From: Alphaproteobacteria bacterium | GTDB taxonomy: Bacteria > Pseudomonadota > Alphaproteobacteria > ATCC43930 > CGMCC-115725 | Reading direction: 5' to 3' | Length of the DNA stretch: 7,559 nt | NCBI GenBank assembly: GCA_019237175.1 | Contig: JAFAHP010000545.1 | Span: 1 to 7,559 of the forward strand | Shown: piece by piece, positions 1 to 5,014 of the stretch | Layout: each line of letters opens with the position of its first letter | Position numbering within the stretch: position 1 is the first letter of the stretch | Program-made: the position numbers and the translations under genes | The notes under the pieces: generated by a model | Databases searched by the model: none | The model's input: only the letters and a program-made list of their open reading frames with translations | Told to the model about the DNA's origin: nothing

Positions 1-1
1 C

Positions 2-274
2 GATTCGCTCCCTTCGGAAACGGTGAAGGAGCGCCTGCATATCGTCGCTCTGCGTTTCGCGTTTGCGGTCGGTCTGGTGGTGGCGTTTGCTCTCGGCAGC
101 ATCGGCCCCTTCCTCGCACGCGATTGGCCGCCGCTGCTGCGCGAGGGATTGTTTGGCCTGCTCATCGCTTTTCTCGTCGTGCGGATCGCGAACGTCGTCG
201 GCCGCTTCCTGCTGGCGCCGTACAACGAGCGGTTCCGCATCATTCCGATGGATACGGAGGCCGCTCGTTTCTGA
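2..274 (+). pseudogene. Mechanosensitive channel (MscS superfamily), upstream fragment before an in-frame stop
   Basis: This is the left piece of a multi-pass mechanosensitive channel. The frame is already open at the first bases of the window, so the true start lies beyond the left edge; the GTG at 23 is in frame but has no convincing ribosome binding site. Two hydrophobic segments are visible, one starting around HIVALRFAFAVGLVVAF and one around LFGLLIAFLVVRIANVVG, followed by FRIIPMDTEAARF and then TGA at 272-274. The next in-frame residues, RRRLVWFVGWFAFGWV, continue the same membrane protein without any shift of frame. The stop therefore most likely replaces a Trp codon (TGG to TGA), since long MscS-type proteins often carry an aromatic residue here; that comparison is from memory. 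It belongs with the 320-1690 piece. It could be a real nonsense mutation or a sequencing error. Confidence 0.7.
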
Positions 275-319
275 CGGCGGCGGCTCGTTTGGTTTGTCGG
301 CTGGTTTGCCTTCGGTTGG

Positions 320-1690
320 GTGATAGTCGGGTTCGGGGTCCCTCTCGGCTACACGTTGGAGGCGCGCCAGCTGGTTGCCTATGGCCTCGGGCTCGTTCTC
401 GTCGCGATCGCGCTTGATGCGGTTTGGCGCCGGCCGGCGGCGATCCACGCGGACGGCGAAGTGCCGTCGCCGGTAGCGCGCCGCTTTGGGCGGGGTACGG
501 CCAACACGGCGCTGTCGGTCGGCATCGTGCTGTTGTGGGTGTTCTGGGTAATCCATGCGATGGCGAGCTTCTGGCTCGTGCTGGTCGTCATGGCTCTGCC
601 GCTCGCGATAAGCCTCGCCCGGCGCGCGATCGACAATCTGCTTCGCCCCCCTGGTTCGCCGCAGGCCGCTGACGGCCCGCCGAGCGTGCTCGCAGTGTGC
701 ATCGAGCGCGGTATTCGAGCGGTGTTGATCATCGGTGCGATCGCGGTGCTGGCGTGGGGTTGGGGCATCGATCTCGCCCACTTTCACGACCAGGAGACAT
801 GGATCGGCCGCGCGACCGACGGCGTCCTGAGCGCCGTCGTTATCGTGCTGATCGCCGACTTTCTATGGCAGGCCTCGAAAACAGCGATCGACCGCAAGCT
901 CGCCGAGGCCGCCGACACTGGTCAGGCGAACACCGACGAAGCGCGGCGGCGCGCGCGCTTGCGCACCTTGTTGCCAATTTTTCGCAATATCCTGTTCGTC
1001 GCCGTCGTCGCCATCGGCGCGATGATGGCGCTATCGGCTTTGGGGGTTCAGATCGGTCCGCTCGTTGCCGGTGCAGGCATCATCGGTATCGCAATCGGGT
1101 TCGGCGCGCAGACCTTTGCCCGCGACGTCATCGCCGGCATGTTCTATCTGATGGACGACGCCTTCCGGGTCGGCGAATACATCCAGGCCGGCCGCTACAA
1201 AGGCACCGTCGAAGGCTTCAGCATCCGTTCGGTCAGGCTGCGGCACCACCGCGGTCCGGTCTTCACCGTGCCGTTCAACCTGTTGGGCGCTGTCGAGAAC
1301 ATGAGCCGCGACTGGGTCATCGACAAGATCGCGATCGGTGTCACCTATGACAGCGACCTCGAAAAGGCGCGAAAGCTGATCAAGCAGATCGGGCTCGAGT
1401 TGCAGCAGGATCCCGAGTTCGCGCCGCTGATCCTCGAGCCCTTGAAGATGCAAGGGGTGGATGAGCTCGGCGATTACGCGGTGACGATCCGGGCGAAGAT
1501 GATGACGGTGCCGGGCGAGCAGTTCGTGATCCGCCGCAAGGCCTATGCGATGATCAAGAAGGCCTTCGACGAGAACGGCATCAAATTTGCCTTCCCGACC
1601 GTGCAGGTCGCCGGCGAAGCGGAGCCCGCGACCGCCACTGCCGCCGTCGCACAGCGCGGCCTCGAACTGACCCAGCCCGCGGCGGCGTAA
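320..1690 (+). CDS. MscS-family mechanosensitive ion channel, C-terminal portion with complete channel core
   Basis: MscS-type proteins form heptameric inner-membrane channels that open under membrane tension and release solutes during hypo-osmotic shock. This 456-codon frame begins at GTG 320, but the same frame is open from 275 and continues the fragment at 2-274, so the GTG is only the first usable codon after the stop; no Shine-Dalgarno sequence precedes it. About five membrane segments precede the core. The pore helix is the Gly/Ala-rich stretch GPLVAGAGIIGIAIGFGAQ at about 1055-1111. It is followed by FARDVIAGMFYLMDDAFRVG, the beta domain (GTVEGFSIRSVRLRH, then VFTVPFNLLGAVENMS) and the alpha/beta C-terminal domain ending in GIKFAFPTVQVAG. 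The core looks intact, with the damage confined to the upstream TGA. Alone it could work only if translation restarts internally or the stop is an artefact. The stop codon is TAA at 1688. Confidence 0.85.
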   Translation: MIVGFGVPLGYTLEARQLVAYGLGLVLVAIALDAVWRRPAAIHADGEVPSPVARRFGRGTANTALSVGIVLLWVFWVIHAMASFWLVLVVMALPLAISLARRAIDNLLRPPGSPQAADGPPSVLAVCIERGIRAVLIIGAIAVLAWGWGIDLAHFHDQETWIGRATDGVLSAVVIVLIADFLWQASKTAIDRKLAEAADTGQANTDEARRRARLRTLLPIFRNILFVAVVAIGAMMALSALGVQIGPLVAGAGIIGIAIGFGAQTFARDVIAGMFYLMDDAFRVGEYIQAGRYKGTVEGFSIRSVRLRHHRGPVFTVPFNLLGAVENMSRDWVIDKIAIGVTYDSDLEKARKLIKQIGLELQQDPEFAPLILEPLKMQGVDELGDYAVTIRAKMMTVPGEQFVIRRKAYAMIKKAFDENGIKFAFPTVQVAGEAEPATATAAVAQRGLELTQPAAA

Positions 1691-1719
1691 TTTAATCGCT
1701 TAAGCAGGCCTGATCCGTT

Positions 1720-1737
1720 CCCCGGGTTCATCCGGGG
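1720..1737. terminator. GC-rich hairpin after the channel gene (possible weak terminator)
   Basis: A perfect 6-bp stem, CCCCGG at 1720-1725 with CCGGGG at 1732-1737, closes a 6-base loop 30 bases after the channel stop codon. No T-run follows on the plus strand, so it is at best a weak intrinsic terminator. It overlaps the 3' end of the minus-strand remnant and could serve either direction. Confidence 0.3.
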
Positions 1738-1865
1738 CTCGGTTTGATCATGACCAGAGACGGGATCGAGCGCCGGTCATAGAACTCATGCTTGATGCGC
1801 AAAGCCGCCATCAGGAAATGGACAGAGCTGGGGATAAAAATATCGGCCTCACCATATAAGTAACA
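1728..1865 (-). pseudogene. Possible 3' remnant of an unidentified minus-strand gene
   Basis: The minus strand is open for 45 codons from just after a TGA (1866-1868) to a TGA stop at 1728-1730. The translation reads like real protein rather than shadow sequence: it contains EADIFIPSSVHFLM followed by RIKHEFYDRRSIPSLVMI. Third codon positions are mostly G or C. The only ATG in the frame (1809-1811) would give just 27 residues and has no clear ribosome binding site. I do not recognise the family. It ends tail to tail with the channel gene, the arrangement expected of a neighbouring gene whose 5' part has been lost where the gene at 1907 now begins. It could still be chance. Confidence 0.3.
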
Positions 1866-1869
1866 TCAG

Positions 1870-1885
1870 CGAGCCCAGCGGCTCG
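1870..1885 (+). promoter_or_regulatory. Leader hairpin just upstream of the small secreted protein
   Basis: CGAGCC at 1870-1875 pairs perfectly with GGCTCG at 1880-1885 across a 4-base loop, ending 10 bases before the GGAGG ribosome binding site. A TATAAG that could act as a -10 box lies at 1855-1860, which would put the hairpin in the 5' leader of the transcript. No good -35 box is seen at the right distance. Whether the hairpin does anything is unknown. Confidence 0.25.
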
Positions 1886-1894
1886 GAGCAAATG

Positions 1895-1900
1895 TGGAGG
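1895..1900 (+). promoter_or_regulatory. Ribosome binding site that favours the GTG 1907 start
   Basis: TGGAGG at 1895-1900 is a strong Shine-Dalgarno sequence exactly 6 bases before GTG 1907. The in-frame ATG at 1892 has only GGAG at 1885-1888, 3 bases away and partly within the leader hairpin. This makes GTG 1907 the better start. Confidence 0.6.
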
Positions 1901-1906
1901 ACGATC

Positions 1907-2185
1907 GTGTCCGTTCTAACCAGGAACTCATGGCTCAGGCATCTTGCCGTGCTCTTGATTGCCATCGTGGGCCTCGGTGCCATGACCTTACCGTCGACAC
2001 CCGCCCAAGCAAGAGTCTATGTCGGTATCGGTATACCATTTCCAGGTGTGGGCTATTATGCGCCGGCGCCGTACTACCCTTACGGTTATTACGGCTATCC
2101 CGCCTATGGATATTATCCTGGCGGCTTTTACATCGGCGGCGCTTTTGGCCCGCACCATCACCGTTATTACCACCACTGGCGATGA
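1907..2185 (+). CDS. Small secreted Tyr/Gly/His-rich protein
   Basis: The 92-residue product begins with a classic Sec signal: basic residues, a hydrophobic core LAVLLIAIVGLGAMTL, and a likely signal-peptidase site TPAQA|RVYVG after residue 35. The mature part would be only about 57 residues and is of low complexity: 15 Tyr, 12 Gly and 5 His, with a GYYGYPAYGYYPGG stretch and a C-terminal cluster HHHRYYHHWR. Small exported proteins of this composition are common and mostly uncharacterised in Bradyrhizobium and relatives; a periplasmic or cell-surface location is inferred. The His cluster could bind metal, but nothing else supports that. An alternative start at ATG 1892 adds five residues. It is transcribed alone, with a strong terminator 20 bases after its stop. 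Confidence 0.75.
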   Translation: MSVLTRNSWLRHLAVLLIAIVGLGAMTLPSTPAQARVYVGIGIPFPGVGYYAPAPYYPYGYYGYPAYGYYPGGFYIGGAFGPHHHRYYHHWR

Positions 2186-2204
2186 CGATCCAAAAACCCG
2201 AAGA

Positions 2205-2234
2205 CCGTCCGGCCTCGCGCCGGGCGGCTTTTTT
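2205..2234 (+). terminator. Intrinsic terminator of the small secreted protein gene
   Basis: CCGTCCGGC (2205-2213) pairs with GCCGGGCGG (2219-2227) as a 9-bp stem containing one G-T pair, with loop CTCGC, followed by C and six Ts (2229-2234). It starts 20 bases after the stop codon at 2183-2185. An A-run at 2192-2196 on the other side is compatible with weaker function on the minus strand. Confidence 0.9.
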
Positions 2235-2298
2235 ATCCGCGCGAGCCTCGTGCCGTCGCGAAAAGAGGTTGTCAGGAAATCCACTGGACAAACAAATT

Positions 2299-2373
2299 CG
2301 TCGTCCCCGCGCAAGCGGGGACCCAGAGGCAAGCGACTGAAATCCCTAGGTTCCCGCGTTCGCGGGAACGACG
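2299..2373. repeat. Palindromic repeat element 1 (REP-like, two hairpin arms)
   Basis: Two 23-base arms, 2299-2321 and 2351-2373, are inverted copies of each other (19 of 23 positions match). Each arm is itself a hairpin: CCCCGC/GCGGGG around GCAA on the left, and TTCCCGCG/CGCGGGAA around TT on the right. The outer ends read CGTCGT and ACGACG. This form (CGTCGTCCCCGC...GCGGGAACGACG) is a widespread intergenic repeat style in Rhizobiales genomes. The spacer contains a core (2327-2357) shared with the next element. The element lies in a gene-free stretch and codes for nothing convincing. Confidence 0.8.
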
Positions 2374-2403
2374 GACAAAAGGGCACGGCGCTTACACATT
2401 GGG

Positions 2404-2489
2404 AATTGGATTACACTCTCGAGAAAAGCGGGGGCGCAGGCAAGTGAGTGACATCCCTGGGCTCCCGCATGAGTGGATGTAATCCAATT
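2404..2489. repeat. Palindromic repeat element 2, diverged relative of element 1
   Basis: A perfect 12-base inverted repeat, AATTGGATTACA (2404-2415) and TGTAATCCAATT (2478-2489), bounds an 86-base unit. Inside it, a second inverted pair at 2428-2440 and 2456-2468 matches at 11 of 13 positions. Bases 2438-2468 align without gaps to 2327-2357 of element 1 (26 of 31 identical), so the two share ancestry. The outer arms differ completely from element 1, suggesting a composite or rearranged copy. Confidence 0.7.
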
Positions 2490-2534
2490 GGTCTTCGCAC
2501 TCCCGGCGCTAAACAATGGTGGTGACATTCGCCG

Positions 2535-2665
2535 CGTCATCCCGGCGCAGGCCGGGATCTATCGTGCTGCAAGCTCCTAGAGTGACGAGTGGTCGTGCCG
2601 CCCTTGGCTCCCCCTGAAGTGCGGTGTGGCGGCCCTTTGGATCCCGGCCTTGCGCCGGGATGACG
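2535..2665. repeat. 131-base palindromic repeat element 3 with near-perfect terminal inverted repeats
   Basis: The left end, CGTCATCCCGGCGCAGGCC and on to 2559, is the inverted copy of 2640-2665 except for one inserted base. Each end is also a small hairpin (CCCGGC/GCCGGG on the left). The GTCATCCCGGC...GCCGGGATGAC form is a familiar dispersed repeat in alphaproteobacteria. The interior of about 80 bases has no clear reading frame or internal symmetry. No target-site duplication is visible at the borders, so recent insertion as a MITE is not supported. Confidence 0.8.
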
Positions 2666-2684
2666 ATAATTACCGCATGTACGC

Positions 2685-2695
2685 AATTGGATTAC
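2685..2695 (+). repeat. Third copy of the AATTGGATTAC repeat
   Basis: AATTGGATTAC here repeats the left end of element 2 (2404-2414) and, inverted, its right end (2479-2489). The bases after it, CTCTTGAG, resemble the CTCTCGAG that follows the 2404 copy, so the similarity reaches about 20 bases. It may be a remnant end of another copy. The rest of 2696-2847, before the esterase ribosome binding site, shows no gene I can support. Confidence 0.5.
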
Positions 2696-2860
2696 CTCTT
2701 GAGCAGGAACAACGAAACGAAAGATATGCGGGGCAGCCGCCGGATCTCCCGACAGTTTCCTTTCTCAGGGACGACGTTACCGGCAGCGTGATGTGGTTTC
2801 GACATTCGGGTGCAACGTGGTACTGGGCGTGAATACCGGCGGCGAGCAAAGGCAGCACAC

Positions 2861-3868
2861 ATGCGCAGGTTCTTTGGATCGACGGGGTCCGTTTACCGCC
2901 TCACCATCGAGAGCCACGTCCTCGGCGGCAATATGCTGGGCGATCCAACGGCCCGGGTGGTCGATGTCTACGTTCCGGCCGGGCAGGAGGGCGAAGGCCT
3001 GCCGCTGCTCGTCGATCTTGTCGGATTTACGGGCAGCGGCCTGTCCCATACGAATTGGAGCGGCTTCCGCGAGAACCTGCCGGAACGACTCGACCGGCTG
3101 ATTGGTGAGCAGATCATGCCGCCGGTGGTCGTCGCATTTCCCGACTGCTTCACCCGGCTCGGCGGCAACCAATACATAAATTCGGCGTCGATGGGCGCCT
3201 GGGAGGACTTTCTGCTGGACGAGATGCTGCCGGCTATCGAGCAGCGCTTCAGATGTGGGGGTGCCGGCCGCCGCGGTGTGTTCGGCAAGAGCTCCGGCGG
3301 TTACGGCGCGATCACTCACGCACTGCGCCACTCGGACGTCTGGTCGGCCGCGGCCTGTTATTCGGGCGATATGGGCTTCGAGTTGTGCTATCTGCCCGAC
3401 ATGCCCGCAGTGCTCCGGGCTCTCGCTGGTGCCGAGAATTCCATCGAGCGCTGGTGGCGGCAGCTCGAGGCAGCTAAGAAGCACACGGACGGTGCCGGCA
3501 AGGTGATCAACGCGCTGGCGATGGCGGCGAGCTACGATCCCGATCCGACACAGTTTCTCGGCATCCGTCTGCCGGTGACGTTCGATACCTGCGAGATCAT
3601 CGAGGAGCGCTGGGCGCATTGGTCGCGCCAGGACCCGGTGGTCGCGGTCGAGACCCAGGCTGACAACCTCCGCAGACTGAAAGCGCTCTACATAGACTGC
3701 GGCGAGAGAGATCAGTTCAACCTGCTCTACGGCGCCCGCAGGCTTGTACGGCGGCTGAACGAACTAGGTGTTGCCCATCGCTACGAGGAGTTCCCCGACA
3801 ACCATACCGGGGTTGACTACCGGATGGACGAAAGCCTGCCGTTCCTCGCTCGGGCGCTCTTTGCCTGA
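2861..3868 (+). CDS. Alpha/beta-hydrolase, enterochelin esterase/esterase D-like
   Basis: A 335-residue putative serine hydrolase of the esterase D/enterochelin esterase (PF00756-like) fold, expected to cleave ester bonds; the substrate is unknown. The nucleophile motif G-K-S-S-G puts the catalytic Ser at residue 144 (FGKSSGGYGAI). The likely acid is Asp284 in YIDCGERDQF and the His is His315 in PDNHTGVDYR, in the usual Ser-Asp-His order. The N-terminal strand VVDVYVPAG and the segment PVVVAFPDCFTRLGGNQYIN also fit the family. No signal peptide is visible, so it should be cytoplasmic. I chose ATG 2861 because AAAGG lies 8 bases upstream; the frame extends back to GTG 2810, but those 17 residues look non-family-like. 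It is transcribed alone and converges on the LytTR regulator, with a 100-base gap lacking an obvious terminator. Confidence 0.88.
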   Translation: MRRFFGSTGSVYRLTIESHVLGGNMLGDPTARVVDVYVPAGQEGEGLPLLVDLVGFTGSGLSHTNWSGFRENLPERLDRLIGEQIMPPVVVAFPDCFTRLGGNQYINSASMGAWEDFLLDEMLPAIEQRFRCGGAGRRGVFGKSSGGYGAITHALRHSDVWSAAACYSGDMGFELCYLPDMPAVLRALAGAENSIERWWRQLEAAKKHTDGAGKVINALAMAASYDPDPTQFLGIRLPVTFDTCEIIEERWAHWSRQDPVVAVETQADNLRRLKALYIDCGERDQFNLLYGARRLVRRLNELGVAHRYEEFPDNHTGVDYRMDESLPFLARALFA

Positions 3869-3968
3869 GAGCCTGCCTCACAAGTCTCCGTCGTGAATAT
3901 CGGCAGCGACCGACCGCTTTCGAATCCGACATCGACCGTTGGGCTTGGGCGTCGGAAGGTATAAGAGA

Positions 3969-4913
3969 CTAGGTCTGGGTCTTTCCGATCGCGGCGACAG
4001 CCGTCTTATACCGGCGACTTCCTGCCACCAACTCACCGGTATCGAGCTGCAACTCAAAGTCTCCGGTGGGCCGGGCCACTAATCCAACAACCCGGCCGAT
4101 ATTTACCAGGCGAGTGCGGTGCACTCGCGCCACGCCGAAATGCGACAGCCGTTGTTCCTCGGCGTGCAGGGTAGAGCGGATCAGGTGCCGACGTGACCCT
4201 GTCAGCAGGTATTCGACGTAATTCCCGGCAGACGTGACCAGCACGACTTCGCGTGGATCGATCATGACGCTTTTGCGTCCATCGCGCAGCCAGAAACCCG
4301 AGGAAACGACGGGTCGTCCACTCGAGGGCGCTGGCGGCGGCCGCCAGGCAAGCCAAAACATCGCCGTAAGAGACGCGAAGCTCAGCACGTCTTTGCGCAG
4401 CTCGTAAAGGACCGAATCTCGCGCCACAGCCGCAGGCCAATGTCCCCCGATCGCGCCGTACGCCCATTCACGCAGGATAAACATCCCTCCGATGTGCAGC
4501 GTCGCATAGACCGCGCAGAGCGCGGCGACGATTACCGCCAATCCGAGCCGATGGCGAAGACCGACATGAACGGTAACCGCCGCATAGCGGGCAACTGGAA
4601 GCAGCGCCAAGACCAGGACCCCGCTGGTCGCATACCAAATCGCCGGTTCCCACAAATTGCCGGAGCTGAACAACCGCCATGAAATGTCATGGGCGGTGGA
4701 AAACGTGCCGACAACACAACTTGCGACAACCGCACTCCCGACAACCATGTAGGTCGCGCGTTCCCAAGTGTGATCGTCCTCCGCACAAGGCTGGCCCCCT
4801 GCCAGACCGTTGATCGGCCCACTCGACACCCTGTCCCGCAGGCTCCACCGCTCGTACCACGAACCATGGACAGACGGGTGCGGTGCCACTTGATCAGCCC
4901 TGTTGGCGGCCAT
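3969..4913 (-). CDS. Membrane-anchored LytTR-family transcriptional regulator
   Basis: This 314-residue protein pairs an N-terminal membrane domain with a C-terminal LytTR DNA-binding domain. Four hydrophobic segments lie at about residues 55-73, 91-113, 124-147 and 176-190. The LytTR domain (about 206-308) shows family features: DPREVVLVTSAGNYVEYLL, then the conserved ARVHRTRLVNIGRV block, and GSRRYK near the end. There is no receiver domain, so it is not a classical two-component response regulator; the membrane part may sense a signal directly, which is inference. The start is uncertain. ATG 4911-4913 is preferred; a TTG at 4931 would add six residues, and an ATG just before the first membrane segment would remove about 50. 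Neither upstream site has a strong Shine-Dalgarno sequence. The gene is divergent from the FAD oxidase, and LytTR proteins often control adjacent genes. Confidence 0.85.
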   Translation of the reverse strand: MAANRADQVAPHPSVHGSWYERWSLRDRVSSGPINGLAGGQPCAEDDHTWERATYMVVGSAVVASCVVGTFSTAHDISWRLFSSGNLWEPAIWYATSGVLVLALLPVARYAAVTVHVGLRHRLGLAVIVAALCAVYATLHIGGMFILREWAYGAIGGHWPAAVARDSVLYELRKDVLSFASLTAMFWLAWRPPPAPSSGRPVVSSGFWLRDGRKSVMIDPREVVLVTSAGNYVEYLLTGSRRHLIRSTLHAEEQRLSHFGVARVHRTRLVNIGRVVGLVARPTGDFELQLDTGELVAGSRRYKTAVAAIGKTQT

Positions 4914-5014
4914 GCGGGGAGCCCGATGCAAAGGATGCGTGCGAGTTGTCGTCGCAGACTATCACGGGCGGCGCTCCCATGCGCCCCTCCTTTGTACCCA
5001 AGGGGATGCTGAGA
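4914..5014. promoter_or_regulatory. Divergent intergenic region between LytTR regulator and FAD oxidase
   Basis: About 100 bases separate the two chosen starts and must hold both promoters unless transcription begins inside a neighbouring gene. A short inverted repeat, TGCGA (4940-4944) and TCGCA (4952-4956), spaced by 7 bases, sits in the middle and is a possible operator. No clear paired LytTR-type direct repeats and no convincing -35/-10 pair are visible. AAGGGG at 5000-5005, 9 bases before ATG 5015, is the likely ribosome binding site of the oxidase. Confidence 0.35.

Noticed and set aside
1988..2540. Minus-strand open frames across the repeats, with peptides such as SFPRTREP, GPRLRGDD and VVPANAGT
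   Set aside because: These peptides are the usual spurious translations of this class of palindromic repeat, with no ribosome binding site and no coding signal outside the repeats.
2299..2695. CRISPR array
   Set aside because: The repeats are palindromic, few, unequal and irregularly spaced, without constant-length spacers or any cas gene nearby.
2626..2832. 68-codon plus-strand open frame before the esterase
   Set aside because: It begins inside repeat element 3, has no clear ribosome binding site and overlaps the esterase leader; nothing supports it as a gene.
2777..3619. 280-codon minus-strand open frame opposite the esterase
   Set aside because: It is a GC-driven shadow: the plus-strand frame has a full catalytic triad and family motifs, whereas this one is Arg/His-rich with no recognisable domain.
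3952..3988. TCGGAA/TTCCGA inverted repeat between the esterase and the regulator as a bidirectional terminator
   Set aside because: The stem is only 6 bp with a 25-base loop, lies partly inside the regulator coding end and has no T-run on either side.
4883..5014. Extended N-terminus of the FAD oxidase from GTG 4883
   Set aside because: It would overlap the 5' end of the divergent regulator and bury the twin-arginine signal inside the protein; ATG 5015 with AAGGGG upstream fits better.
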